From Chlamydiia bacterium (GTDB taxonomy: Bacteria > Chlamydiota > Chlamydiia > Chlamydiales > GCA-2402025): a DNA stretch of 58,209 nucleotides. This document shows positions 17,218 through 26,244 of this stretch, in pieces. The translations under genes were made by a program, and so were the position numbers. The DNA is taken from assembly GCA_022601395.1 (NCBI GenBank), contig JAJACS010000011.1:1-58209 (forward strand). Direction: 5' to 3'. The notes under the pieces were generated by a model. The model worked only from the letters and a program-made list of their open reading frames with translations. It had not been told where the DNA came from and made no database searches. Position 1 is the stretch's first letter. Every line of letters starts with the position of its first letter.

Positions 17218-18300
17218 TTAAATTCCTACCACGTTTTTTAATATTTGACTTGCTTCGTTAAATACAGTCTCTTTAGAGATCTGCATCATACAAAAAGGCT
17301 CCCTGCACTTTTTGTTTAAGCATGGCATGCATGACTTTGGTTTTTTCATGATGTGCGCTGCTTTTGCTTTGTACGGACCACAGAGATTTGGGTCTGTGGG
17401 TCCAAAAAGGGCTAGTACATTTGCCCCCATAGCAAAACCCATATGCATGGGTCCTGTATCGTTCGCTATATATAGATCTAACTTCTCAAGAAGAGCTGCT
17501 GTTTCTTTAAGAGAAAACTTACCAGCGACAGATTCAGCGCTTCTCAGCTCTTTTGCGATGTCTTCTGCAAGAGACTTTTCACTTTTGTCGCCAGTAATAA
17601 GAACTTTGGCACCAAGATCATGCTCTAGTTTCTTTGCAAGAAAGATAAAGTTCTCTTTGGGCCACATTTTAAAGCCGTCTTTTGCACCAGGATGGATCCC
17701 AATAAGAGGGCCGCTGCCTTTTGCTTTCTTTAGAAAAGAGTCAACGCTTTCTCTGTCTTCTTTAGAGGTGTAAAGCTCTAGTGTCTCATGAGAGGTTTCT
17801 ACGCCAGCTTCTTTAGCAATATTTAATCTTCTTTCAATCTCATGGACATAGTCGCTTTTTAGTTTGTGTGTAAGTAGGAAGTCGAGACCTTTATTAATGC
17901 CTTCAGTTCCAATGATCTTTGACGGCCCAGCAAGATGTACAAGAGGAAGAGTAGGTCTTTGCGATACATGAAAAATAAGTGCTGTATCGAACTTTTCCTT
18001 TTTCAAAGCTTTCAAAACTCTTGGGATCTGAAGAAGGCAGTTGTGTTTGATGGTGAAAATCTTGTCTATGTGAGGATTACGATCTAGGACCGCTTTGCCA
18101 AGAGAGCTTGTCAGCACTCCTAGGTGGCAGTCTGGAAAACTCTTTCTTATTGAGGCAATAGCAGGCGTTGCCCAAATAGTATCCCCAAGCCCAGTTGTTG
18201 ATACAATAAGGATTCGCGGCGCACCACTTTGCACATTGCGCTTTGCTTTTCTTGTTAAAGCATATAGAGCGTAAATAAGAAGGTTTTTTATCTTCGTCAT
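17218..18300 (-). CDS. GT9 family heptosyltransferase-like enzyme
   Basis: A 360-residue GT-B fold enzyme of family 9 (ADP-heptose:LPS heptosyltransferase type). The N-terminal [20 protein letters not shown] motif, the mid-protein [15 protein letters not shown] motif and the C-terminal [26 protein letters not shown] motif define the family. A cluster of cysteines near the end ([15 protein letters not shown]) is seen in many GT9 proteins. It would work on lipopolysaccharide core at the inner membrane's cytoplasmic face. Its position is odd: it lies inside the pyrimidine operon between carB and pyrB, overlapping carB as ATGA. No reason for coupling it to UMP synthesis is evident from sequence. 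Confidence 0.88.
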   Translation of the reverse strand: MTKIKNLLIYALYALTRKAKRNVQSGAPRILIVSTTGLGDTIWATPAIASIRKSFPDCHLGVLTSSLGKAVLDRNPHIDKIFTIKHNCLLQIPRVLKALKKEKFDTALIFHVSQRPTLPLVHLAGPSKIIGTEGINKGLDFLLTHKLKSDYVHEIERRLNIAKEAGVETSHETLELYTSKEDRESVDSFLKKAKGSGPLIGIHPGAKDGFKMWPKENFIFLAKKLEHDLGAKVLITGDKSEKSLAEDIAKELRSAESVAGKFSLKETAALLEKLDLYIANDTGPMHMGFAMGANVLALFGPTDPNLCGPYKAKAAHIMKKPKSCMPCLNKKCREPFCMMQISKETVFNEASQILKNVVGI

Positions 18301-21300
18301 TTTACATTCACTATTTTATATCGGTTTTCCCGAGCTTCTACTTCTGTAACAGTCTTGCTATAAACAAACTCGCTATGTGACTTTACAGGGATCAGTGTGT
18401 GTTCAAACTTGGACAGGCACTGTATGAACAATTGCGCAATCTGCAAGTTTGTAATGAGGGGAATGTGGTTATCGATAGCAAGTCTTCTTATCTTGAAGCC
18501 GTCTGTTGAGGCCTTTTGCCCAAAACCTTTTGGGATGTTCAAGATAAGATCTACTTTTCTATTTTCTATAGCGGACTTAATGTTGGGCTCTATCTTGTCC
18601 GATGCTTTATAGAGGAAAGTAGAAGCTACACCATGCTTACATAAGAAGTCGTGTGTACCTTCTGTTGCGTAGATGTCCCAACCAAGGTCTTCTAGTATCT
18701 TTAAATCTTTTAGGAATTTCTGCTTGTTATTTCCGCCGATACTAACAAGGAGTCTTTTTCTTCCGAAGGTTTGATCTGTTGCAAGCCATGCTTTGAAGAA
18801 CGCCTCGTAAAGGTTGTCACCAAGACAAGCGACTTCTCCAGTGGATGCCATCTCAACGTGGGCAACAGGACTTGCTCCTTTTAATCTACTGTAAGAGAAC
18901 TGAGGAGCTTTCACTCCTACGTAGTCAAGCTCAAGTGTTTCATAATGGCCCGCTTTGTGAGCGTTCATTAAAATCTCTGTTGCGATCTTGATAAAGTTGT
19001 GGTTCGTTACTTTAGAAACAAAAGGAAACGATCTTGAAGCTCTAAGGTTACACTCGATCACTTTAATGGCATTATCTTTTGCAATAAACTGAATGTTAAA
19101 AGGACCTGTGATCTTAAGGGCTTTTACAATTTGCCTTGTAATCTTCTTTGTTCTTCTGATGGTTTCTAAGTAAAGCCTTTGTGGAGGCAGTACAATCGTA
19201 GCATCACCAGAGTGTACACCAGCATTTTCAATATGTTCTGAAATCGCCTCGATGATGAGCTCGCCATTTTTTGCAACGCCATCTACTTCAAGCTCTTTTG
19301 CTTCTGTGATGAACTGGCTCATGACAACGGGGTGATCAGGGGAAACAACAGATGCTTCTTTAAGATACTTTTCGAGTTCCCTATCGCTTGATACAATGTT
19401 CATCGCAGCGCCAGAGAGAACATAAGATGGCCTGATTAAAATAGGGTAGCCGACCTTTTTCGCAAATTCTTTTGCGTTCGTAAGGCATGTGACACTTTCC
19501 CATGTAGGCTGGTCGATATTGAGCTTATGCAGAAGGGAAGAGAACTTTTCTCTGTCTTCGGCCCCATCAATATCATTTGGGTGGGTTCCCAGTAGGGGAT
19601 ACCCCGCCTTATATAGGGGAAGTGCTAGGTTGTTTGCGATCTGCCCGCCAACGGAGACGATAATTCCCTTAGGGTTCTCAAAGTCGGCGATATCCTGAAC
19701 ACGCTCTTGCGTAAGCTCTTCGAAATAGAGTCTATCTGACTCATCATAGTCTGTTGAGACTGTTTCAGGATTGGAGTTGATGATGATGGAAATCTCATGA
19801 AGATCTCTTAGAGACTTTGATGTGTTCACAGCGCACCAGTCGAACTCAACAGAAGAGCCGATGCAATATGGACCAGAGCCTACTGTAATCACAGGCTTTT
19901 TCTTGGAAATCTTTATATCGTGAGCTTGACCATGATAACTTAAGTAAAGATAGTTGGTTTCCGCATCGAACTCACCACCGAGCGTGTCGATTTGCTTTAC
20001 ATAAGGAACCACTTCCATCTTAAGTCTTGTTTTTCTTACTTGTAGCTCTGTTTGCTTTTTATATTTTCCGATTGCAACATCTGAAAAACCAGAACGTTTA
20101 GCCTCTTTCATAAGAGATTTTGTAAGAGGTTTTTCTTCAAGAGTGTTTGCAAGAGTAGCAACACTATGAATGTGTTTTAAGAACCAAAGATCAATGTTTG
20201 ATAAGCTATGTGCTTTTTCAACACTGCCACCACTTTTAAAGTATTTGAATAGAGCAAAAAGTCTTTGGTCTGTTGCAAACTCGATTTCTTTTTCGATGTC
20301 GTCAATCGGCTTTGGAAAATCTGTGATACCGCTTGCTCCGATGTTAAGCATGCGGACAGCCTTTTGAAGGGCTTCTGGGAACGATCTTCCGATCGCCATA
20401 ACTTCACCAACACTTTTCATTTCAGTGCCGATGCGTCTATCTGCAGAGCGAAGCTTGTGCGTATCCCATCTTGGCATCTTAACAACGAGATAATCAAGCG
20501 CAGGCTCGAAGAATGCACATGTCTTTTTTGTTACCGCATTGTCAATTTCATGAAGCAAGTAACCAAGAGATAGTTTTGCTGCAACAAAGGCAAGCGGATA
20601 GCCCGTTGCTTTAGATGCAAGAGCACTAGATCTTGAAAGTCTTGCGTTCATTTCAATTACTCTATAGTCGCCGGTCTTAGGGTTAAGAGCGTATTGGATG
20701 TTACATTCACCGATGATCTTGAAGTGTGTTGCGCATCTAATCGCAACTTCTCTTAACATATGGTATTCTTCGTTTGTCAGTGTCTGTGAAGGAGCAACAA
20801 CGATACTCTCTCCGGTATGGATGCCCATAGGATCAAGGTTTTCCATGTTACAAACGGTGATTGCATTCCCGTCCATATCACGTACAACTTCATACTCAAC
20901 TTCTTTCCAACCTTTAAGATACTCTTCAATAAGAATCTGTGGAGCACCATTTAATGACTCTGCAGCTCTCACTTGAAGCTCTTCCTTGTCTTGAATCATG
21001 CCAGATCCAAGGCCGCCAAGGCTGTAACCTGAGCGCATCATAATCGGGTATCCGATCTTCTCTGCCGCATCTAAGGCCTCAGGAACAGTTGAAACAGCAA
21101 AGCTCTTTGCTGTCTTAACGTCGATTGTGTCAAGGTTAGACTTGAAGTGGTCGCGATCTTCAGTATGGCGAATGGAGCTCACGCTTGTGCCAAGGATGGT
21201 AACACCATACTTTTCAAAGACGCCCTTCTCCTCGAGCTTTAGACCGAGGTTAAGTGCCGTCTGGCCACCAAAGCCAAGAAGCACAGCATCAGGCCTTTCT

Positions 21301-21551
21301 TTTTCAATGATCTTTGTAACGCATGTTTCGTTTAGAGGTTCTAAATATACCTCGTCTGCCATGGATGCGTCTGTTTGAACAGTAGCTATATTCGGGTTCA
21401 CAAGCACCGTTTTGAGCCCTTCTTCTTTAAGGGCTTTAATTGCCTGCGATCCTGAATAGTCAAATTCTCCCGCCTGACCGATACGTAGACCGCCAGATCC
21501 AAGGATTAGAATTTTCTTACCTGTAAACTTCTTAATTTCTTTTTTCATCAT
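18297..21551 (-). CDS. carB: Carbamoyl-phosphate synthase large chain
   Basis: A 1084-residue enzyme with two ATP-grasp halves (about residues 1-540 and 550-930) and a C-terminal MGS-like allosteric domain (about 940-1084). Both halves open with the expected nucleotide motif (GSGGLRIGQAGEFDYSGSQ; GSGPYCIGSSVEFDW). It makes carbamoyl phosphate from bicarbonate, ATP and ammonia from CarA. The frame opens at a TTG (21554), but the ATG at 21551 is the better start; a second ATG follows at once. The gene overlaps the end of carA by 20 bases. With one carAB in view and no arginine genes nearby, its product is presumably for pyrimidines. Confidence 0.97.
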   Translation of the reverse strand: MMKKEIKKFTGKKILILGSGGLRIGQAGEFDYSGSQAIKALKEEGLKTVLVNPNIATVQTDASMADEVYLEPLNETCVTKIIEKERPDAVLLGFGGQTALNLGLKLEEKGVFEKYGVTILGTSVSSIRHTEDRDHFKSNLDTIDVKTAKSFAVSTVPEALDAAEKIGYPIMMRSGYSLGGLGSGMIQDKEELQVRAAESLNGAPQILIEEYLKGWKEVEYEVVRDMDGNAITVCNMENLDPMGIHTGESIVVAPSQTLTNEEYHMLREVAIRCATHFKIIGECNIQYALNPKTGDYRVIEMNARLSRSSALASKATGYPLAFVAAKLSLGYLLHEIDNAVTKKTCAFFEPALDYLVVKMPRWDTHKLRSADRRIGTEMKSVGEVMAIGRSFPEALQKAVRMLNIGASGITDFPKPIDDIEKEIEFATDQRLFALFKYFKSGGSVEKAHSLSNIDLWFLKHIHSVATLANTLEEKPLTKSLMKEAKRSGFSDVAIGKYKKQTELQVRKTRLKMEVVPYVKQIDTLGGEFDAETNYLYLSYHGQAHDIKISKKKPVITVGSGPYCIGSSVEFDWCAVNTSKSLRDLHEISIIINSNPETVSTDYDESDRLYFEELTQERVQDIADFENPKGIIVSVGGQIANNLALPLYKAGYPLLGTHPNDIDGAEDREKFSSLLHKLNIDQPTWESVTCLTNAKEFAKKVGYPILIRPSYVLSGAAMNIVSSDRELEKYLKEASVVSPDHPVVMSQFITEAKELEVDGVAKNGELIIEAISEHIENAGVHSGDATIVLPPQRLYLETIRRTKKITRQIVKALKITGPFNIQFIAKDNAIKVIECNLRASRSFPFVSKVTNHNFIKIATEILMNAHKAGHYETLELDYVGVKAPQFSYSRLKGASPVAHVEMASTGEVACLGDNLYEAFFKAWLATDQTFGRKRLLVSIGGNNKQKFLKDLKILEDLGWDIYATEGTHDFLCKHGVASTFLYKASDKIEPNIKSAIENRKVDLILNIPKGFGQKASTDGFKIRRLAIDNHIPLITNLQIAQLFIQCLSKFEHTLIPVKSHSEFVYSKTVTEVEARENRYKIVNVK

Positions 21552-22599
21552 CAATCATCTTTATAAAACTTTCGAAAAGCCAGTAGGTGTCTACAGGCCC
21601 TGGATTTGCTTCTGGATGGAACTGCACTGCAAAGAAAGGTTTTTCTTTGTGCTCAATGCCTTGTACAGAATCATCGTTTAAATGTTTAAAGCTCACTCTC
21701 CAGTCATTTGGAAGAGTAGCTTCATCAACTGCAAAACCGTGGTTTTGCGTTGTTAGGTAACACTTGTTTGTTTCAGAGTGTATTGTTGGCTGGTTTTGCG
21801 CTCTATGTCCGTAAGGGAGCTTGTATGTCTTTGCTCCGATAGCAAGTGATAGTAACTGCGCGCCAAGACAAATACCAAACGTTGGTTTTTTATTTGCGAG
21901 GGCTTTTTTCAACACGCTGATTGTTTCGATGCAGTTAGCAGGGTCGCCTGGGCCGTTTGATAAAAACAGTCCATCGTACTCTTCGTTTGTATAATCATAA
22001 TCAAACGGTACTACTTTCACTTTAACATCGAACTTTAAAAGACATCTAAGGATGTTTTCTTTGATTCCGCAATCAACAGCGATGATTTTTTTAGATCCAC
22101 TTCCATATACCTTTGGCTCTTTTGTGCTGACTTTAGCAACAAGATCAAGTGTATTTGGATCGATAAAATCTTTAGGAGTTTCTAGCTTGTCGCAAATAGC
22201 GGCAGGCACGACACCTTTTTTACGGATCTTTAACGTAAGTGTTCTTGTATCCACATTACTTATGATCGGAACCTTCTGCTCTTTAAGCCACTGCAGTAAA
22301 GACTTCTCAGCCTTGCTGTGCGAGTGGAAAGGAGCAAGCTCTGAGACGATGACACCTGCTGCATGGATCTTTGAAGATTCCCAAGTCTTATCAGACATCA
22401 CGCCGTAGTTCCCTATCAAAGGGTATGTGAAAACAATTATTTGATCGGCATAGGAGGGGTCTGTCAGGGTTTCTACGTAACCTGTCATACCTGTTGTAAA
22501 AACAACTTCTCCGTAGTTGATTTTCTCTTGCCATTCAGGAGAATTGCCATAAAAGGTCTCTCCCGATTCTAGTGTAAGTTTTGTCTCTTTCATATGCAT
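21532..22599 (-). CDS. carA: Carbamoyl-phosphate synthase small chain
   Basis: A 355-residue glutaminase subunit that feeds ammonia to CarB. The N-terminal domain carries MTGYVETLTDPSYADQIIVF; the class I amidotransferase domain has the nucleophile Cys244 in FGICLGAQLL and the catalytic His in FHPEANPGP. The usual CLGHQ is CLGAQ here. The first ATG (22599) directly follows a run of nine T that belongs to a terminator hairpin; an alternative ATG lies at 22593. The only Shine-Dalgarno-like AGGA is inside the 3' arm of that hairpin. It is the first gene of the operon and the likely point of control. Confidence 0.96.
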   Translation of the reverse strand: MHMKETKLTLESGETFYGNSPEWQEKINYGEVVFTTGMTGYVETLTDPSYADQIIVFTYPLIGNYGVMSDKTWESSKIHAAGVIVSELAPFHSHSKAEKSLLQWLKEQKVPIISNVDTRTLTLKIRKKGVVPAAICDKLETPKDFIDPNTLDLVAKVSTKEPKVYGSGSKKIIAVDCGIKENILRCLLKFDVKVKVVPFDYDYTNEEYDGLFLSNGPGDPANCIETISVLKKALANKKPTFGICLGAQLLSLAIGAKTYKLPYGHRAQNQPTIHSETNKCYLTTQNHGFAVDEATLPNDWRVSFKHLNDDSVQGIEHKEKPFFAVQFHPEANPGPVDTYWLFESFIKMIDDEKRN

Positions 22600-22630
22600 A
22601 AAAAAAAACCATCCTACTAAATTAGGATGG
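22600..22630 (-). terminator. Attenuator hairpin directly before carA
   Basis: On the minus strand a perfect 8-bp stem (22630-22623 with 22616-22609), a 6-nt loop, then nine T (22608-22600), and the next base is the A of the carA ATG. This is an intrinsic terminator placed between promoter and first gene, so it can only act as an attenuator. The 3' arm also contains AGGA, the sole candidate ribosome site for carA, so a folded hairpin would mask it as well. Confidence 0.82.
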
Positions 22631-22632
22631 CC

Positions 22633-22677
22633 TCACTTAAGGTTTAAATAAATACTTGCTAACAAGCGTTGTTTCAT
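22633..22677 (-). CDS. 14-residue leader peptide of the car-pyr operon
   Basis: A short ORF in the carA leader encoding MKQRLLASIYLNLK. It has an AAGAG site six bases before its ATG, and its TGA (22635-22633) lies only two bases before the 5' arm of the attenuator stem. A ribosome finishing this peptide would cover the 5' arm and prevent the terminator from forming. This arrangement resembles the E. coli pyrBI leader, where UTP-dependent RNA polymerase pausing sets whether the ribosome arrives in time. The U-rich stretch coding SIYLN could serve as the pause region. The peptide has four Leu in 14 residues, so leucine sensing cannot be excluded. Confidence 0.6.
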   Translation of the reverse strand: MKQRLLASIYLNLK

Positions 22678-22701
22678 TTTTTTCTCTTGATTTTAGATAG
22701 C

Positions 22702-22730
22702 ATTATAGCCCAAAACCCTCCATGAAACAA
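22702..22730 (-). promoter_or_regulatory. Sigma70-type promoter of the car-pyr operon
   Basis: On the minus strand TTGTTT (22730-22725), a 17-base spacer and a perfect TATAAT (22707-22702). Transcription should begin near 22695, giving a leader of about 95 bases before carA. Confidence 0.78.
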
Positions 22731-22840
22731 CCTTAAAATCTTTCTTTACTCAAGCCCTCAGTTTTCACATATTTCTAGAGGAGTAAAGGTAGGTTATGCT
22801 AACAATGAACTTTGTAAAATTTTAATTTGCAGGTGAACGA

Positions 22841-23905
22841 ATGAGAGTTTTAAAATTTATTTTAACCTTTATTTCAATGAGTTTCTGTCTTCATGGAGCT
22901 ATCTTGGATGTAAAAAAGGCATATGTATCTAACGGCGGCAATGACACTGTAAGTATCATAGACACTTCCACAAATCAGCTGACGGGCCAAGTTACGGGGG
23001 CGTTTGATAATCCAGGATATATTGCGTTTTCCCCAGATGCGACTAAAGCCTTTGTGACAAATGCTACTTCTGTTTCAGGTTCAAATGCAGGATTCGTGAG
23101 TGTCATAGATGTTGCAACGGATACTGTGATTCAAGATTTCCCAGGTTTTACTTCGCCTGAAGGTATAGCTGTGGCTCCTAATGGAAAAAAAGTCTATGTT
23201 GCAAATATTGACGCAGGCTCCGTAAGTATTATTAACCTTGAGAGTAACACTGTGGATCATACGGGGTTTACTGGATTGGGCGAACCTGTGAATATTGTGA
23301 TCACTCCAGATGGGACAAGAGCGTATGTAACTGATGAAGAATACGATAATGTGTTTGTTCTTGATTTGGTGACAAAATCAATTTTAACCACTATTTCAGG
23401 TGTATTTCAGGAGGTAGGAGGCTTAGCCGTTTCTCCAGATGGAACCAAAGTTTATGTGACAAACAGTGAATACACTACTAGCACTATCAGGATTATCAAT
23501 GTTGCCGATAATACAGTTGATCCAAATCCAATCATGGGGTTTAGTGGGCCTGAGGGAATAGTAATCACAGCTGATGGAAGTAAGGCCTATGTGACAAATA
23601 ATGATGATAATACTGTAAGTGTTGTGGACCTTGGTTCGAAGTCCGTTACTACTTTTGCTACTGGCTTTAGTGGCCCAACAGCTATAGCGATTACTCCAGA
23701 TGGGACTAAACTTTTTGTTGTGAACGATGGGTCTTCTGATGGTTCTGTAAGCGTTATCAATCTTTCTACGAACTCGCACACATATATACAAGGCTTTAAC
23801 AGCCCTAAAGGGGTTGTAATTGCACCATCAGCTCTTGTGGCCTTAGAGAATGTCTTTAAATACGTTCCAATGAATATCCAAAAAGGAATAAGAGCTTTTA
23901 AATAG
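22841..23905 (+). CDS. Exported YVTN-type beta-propeller protein
   Basis: A 354-residue protein with a signal peptide (MRVLKFILTFISMSFCLHGA) followed by about seven repeats of roughly 40-45 residues. Each repeat has the form VTPDGTKxYVTNxxDNTVSVIDL, the YVTN family blade, so the chain should close as one beta-propeller. Such proteins act in the periplasm or on the surface as binding or adhesion platforms. A Shine-Dalgarno AGGTGA lies four bases before the ATG. The gene diverges from the car-pyr operon, sharing the 241-base region between them. No partner is evident. Confidence 0.85.
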   Translation: MRVLKFILTFISMSFCLHGAILDVKKAYVSNGGNDTVSIIDTSTNQLTGQVTGAFDNPGYIAFSPDATKAFVTNATSVSGSNAGFVSVIDVATDTVIQDFPGFTSPEGIAVAPNGKKVYVANIDAGSVSIINLESNTVDHTGFTGLGEPVNIVITPDGTRAYVTDEEYDNVFVLDLVTKSILTTISGVFQEVGGLAVSPDGTKVYVTNSEYTTSTIRIINVADNTVDPNPIMGFSGPEGIVITADGSKAYVTNNDDNTVSVVDLGSKSVTTFATGFSGPTAIAITPDGTKLFVVNDGSSDGSVSVINLSTNSHTYIQGFNSPKGVVIAPSALVALENVFKYVPMNIQKGIRAFK

Positions 23906-23922
23906 CTTTAATAGTTCTTAAA

Positions 23923-25266
23923 TCATGTTGAGATGGAATACAAAGTACCGTTTTCCATCTCAACATGTATGTTGATTTCTTTTTCCTGATATTCACTTGG
24001 GATTTCAATAGTTCTGTTTAGCTCATTTCCTTCAAGCAGGAAGGTTTCACTTCCAAAGGTGACTCTCAAGCAACCTTGATTTTTGCACTCATAGTTCCAT
24101 ACTAGACTTGCAGAAGATGGCTTCATTTTAAATGAAAAGCGGCCGATCCCATTTGCTTTTATTCCAACAAGTCTGTCTTTCGGAATTTCATACCTTACAA
24201 CTTTTGCAGCTTGAGTGTGGTCCAGTACACCATCATAGTTTTCATGGAAGAATAGATCGTAATGATCTCCTCTATCAAAGAATACACTTGTAGTTAGTGT
24301 GGAATTGCGGAAACTGCAAGCACTTGTTGGCGTTTCTAAAATGCTTCCTGTATCAATCCAGTTTAGTCCATCTTTTGAAAACATGAGTTTGATACATGTT
24401 TTCGTCGGATATCTAGGTTTATTTGTGTATGCTGATAGAGCAGCAAACAAGTTAGTCCCTGGGTATTCGATGACATCAAAGTGGTAGTAGTTGTCATTTT
24501 CATAGTCAACTCCCTTCATACTTAAGAGCTCAAAAGGCTCCCACTCTGTTAGGTCTTTTGAGGTGGTTCTTTGCACCCAACGTCTGCCAGCTCCCATATT
24601 TGCCCTTACATATAGTACGTATTTCTCAAGGATGTTTGAGTAGAGGCAGGAGATTTTACTGTCGAATCGACTATACTTGAAGTGATTGTCCGTATGTCCT
24701 GGGTGGATTCCTGAGATAGAAGGAAGATCAAAAACGTGAGACCAGCTCATCATGTCCTCTGACTTCATAAGATATAAGCCGTTTATATGTTGTTCCGATT
24801 TGGCATATGGAGAGACCACCTTGTGTCCATTGTACTGAATAAACTCATGAGAGTGTCGCATTTTATGATGTTGATGCCTTGCTTTGCGATATTTACGTAG
24901 TGTTCTCATAGGAGGCTTATGCAGTCCTCCTATTCCAAAGTAACCAGAGTTGTCTTTTGACTTTATCACACACAAGTTGTGGTTCAGGGCAAACTTATCT
25001 TCAAGCACATTGATGATTTGTTTTTGCTGCGTGTTGTAAAAGCAGGTAGATCCTCCTCTATGGGCGGCTTTGTTTCTGAAGATTAAGTCATACCCACTTC
25101 CATTTTCAAAGATGTTGTAATAGGAGCTTTTGACATAAAGTTTGAGCTTTTTTGTATCGACAATCGTTTCACATCTTTTCGGGCTGTTTGTGATGACTTC
25201 AACGTTTTCATGTTGGTCAAGGCAGAGTAAGCTGTAGAAAATGAGTTTAGTAATCGCAAGGTTCAT
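23923..25266 (-). CDS. Glycosidase-like five-bladed propeller protein
   Basis: A 447-residue protein whose middle resembles glycoside-hydrolase family 32/43/DUF-type propellers: repeated aromatic and acidic strand motifs (SEDMMSWSHVFDLP, SKDLTEWEPFELL, SKDGLNWIDTGSIL), then a beta-sandwich tail after the linker RYEIPKDRLVGIKANGIGRF. No catalytic residues can be fixed by eye. The ATG at 25266 has AAGGA upstream; the first 18 residues are mildly hydrophobic but a signal peptide is uncertain. Its start overlaps the upstream cytidylyltransferase gene by 20 bases, so both are probably made together, linking it to sugar or nonulosonate metabolism. Confidence 0.6.
   Translation of the reverse strand: MNLAITKLIFYSLLCLDQHENVEVITNSPKRCETIVDTKKLKLYVKSSYYNIFENGSGYDLIFRNKAAHRGGSTCFYNTQQKQIINVLEDKFALNHNLCVIKSKDNSGYFGIGGLHKPPMRTLRKYRKARHQHHKMRHSHEFIQYNGHKVVSPYAKSEQHINGLYLMKSEDMMSWSHVFDLPSISGIHPGHTDNHFKYSRFDSKISCLYSNILEKYVLYVRANMGAGRRWVQRTTSKDLTEWEPFELLSMKGVDYENDNYYHFDVIEYPGTNLFAALSAYTNKPRYPTKTCIKLMFSKDGLNWIDTGSILETPTSACSFRNSTLTTSVFFDRGDHYDLFFHENYDGVLDHTQAAKVVRYEIPKDRLVGIKANGIGRFSFKMKPSSASLVWNYECKNQGCLRVTFGSETFLLEGNELNRTIEIPSEYQEKEINIHVEMENGTLYSIST
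23924..23967. terminator. Perfect 15-bp inverted repeat between convergent genes
   Basis: Arms 23924-23938 and 23953-23967 are perfectly complementary around a 14-nt loop. It lies 19 bases past the YVTN gene stop and within the last codons of the minus-strand gene. T runs are weak on both sides, so a bidirectional terminator or RNA-stabilising hairpin is the best reading. Confidence 0.55.
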
Positions 25267-26104
25267 GCTTATCCTTCGTTTTTATTTTTCCATGTTTACA
25301 GGCCCTTTCCCAGTCTTCTTCAGTATCAATATCAATCATCTCTTCCTCCATAATGTAGGGGTAGATAGTTTCTCCGCTTATAGAGCCGACTTTGATAAGC
25401 TTGGCATTAAATATGTCGATATTTCCATTGTGCAAGTATCGAGTATTTTGCTTCTGACCTTCTGTATAGTACTTTGACATGTCATCTGGAAAAAAATTCC
25501 TTAGGGTGTTGTAGGGCTCTTTTATGCCGTTGAATTCTTTAAAAAAAGGCACCAGCTTTCCATCTGTAATATGATACATTTTAAGCTTAAGCTTTTCGGA
25601 CTGAATGACAGATCTCAAGCTGTCGTATTGATCTCGTACTTTAAGAAAGATATCTAACGCATGATCGATATCATCCACTTTTCTTGTGGGATAAGTAGGT
25701 CTTAGTTGCAGAACGACATCTGGAACATAATTCTCATGCTCTTCAAGCCAAGTTAAAGCATGCTCGGCCCACTGTATATCGATAGCCTCATCATGAGAAA
25801 TTTCCTTTGGTCTAAGAAAGGGAGTTTCTGCTCCATAGCTTCTTGCGATGGCAGCATACAATTCACTGTCTGTTGAAACAATGATTCTCATATTGTCTAC
25901 ATGCCTGCTTTGCTTTGCTTGCAGAATAGACCATGCAATAAGTGGTTTTCCCCTAAGGTTTTTTATGTTTTTATGAGGGATGCCTTTTGAACCGCATCTC
26001 GCAGGTATGATAGTGAGTATCTGAATGTCTTCTTTTAGAGGTGTTCCGCTACTGAACATGTAAAAAGGAAGAAGAATTGTCACTATAAAAAGAAGTAAAT
26101 GCAA
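25247..26104 (-). CDS. Acylneuraminate (nonulosonate) cytidylyltransferase-like
   Basis: A protein of up to 285 residues, of the NeuA/PseF/LegF family (COG1083 type), which activates a sialic-acid-like sugar with CTP. The signature IIPARCGSKGIPHKNIKNL (nucleotide loop), RGKPLIAWSI, VSTDSELYAAIARSYGAETP, RPKEISHD and LQLRPTYPTRKVDDID are present, as is the C-terminal NGNIDIFNAK. The frame opens with a TTG (26104) preceded by AAAGG; this adds a hydrophobic stretch (HLLLFIVTILLPFYMF) not found in typical members. The ATG at 26059 would remove it but has no ribosome site. CTP as substrate gives a loose link to the pyrimidine operon. Confidence 0.82.
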   Translation of the reverse strand: MHLLLFIVTILLPFYMFSSGTPLKEDIQILTIIPARCGSKGIPHKNIKNLRGKPLIAWSILQAKQSRHVDNMRIIVSTDSELYAAIARSYGAETPFLRPKEISHDEAIDIQWAEHALTWLEEHENYVPDVVLQLRPTYPTRKVDDIDHALDIFLKVRDQYDSLRSVIQSEKLKLKMYHITDGKLVPFFKEFNGIKEPYNTLRNFFPDDMSKYYTEGQKQNTRYLHNGNIDIFNAKLIKVGSISGETIYPYIMEEEMIDIDTEEDWERACKHGKIKTKDKHEPCDY

Positions 26105-26244
26105 CGCATGAGCCTTTGGTGATTTTCTAGGAATTAGAAAATTGTGAATAAAAACACATAATAACCTTATCGTAAACGCTAAAATATCTTTGTGGATTAA
26201 CTATATTTTTTTTAAAGTGCAGCTTTAGTCAGTAGGTGAATTGA

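Noticed and set aside
22841..23905. YVTN repeats considered as a DNA repeat array
   Set aside because: The repetition is at protein level only (propeller blades); the DNA copies are diverged.
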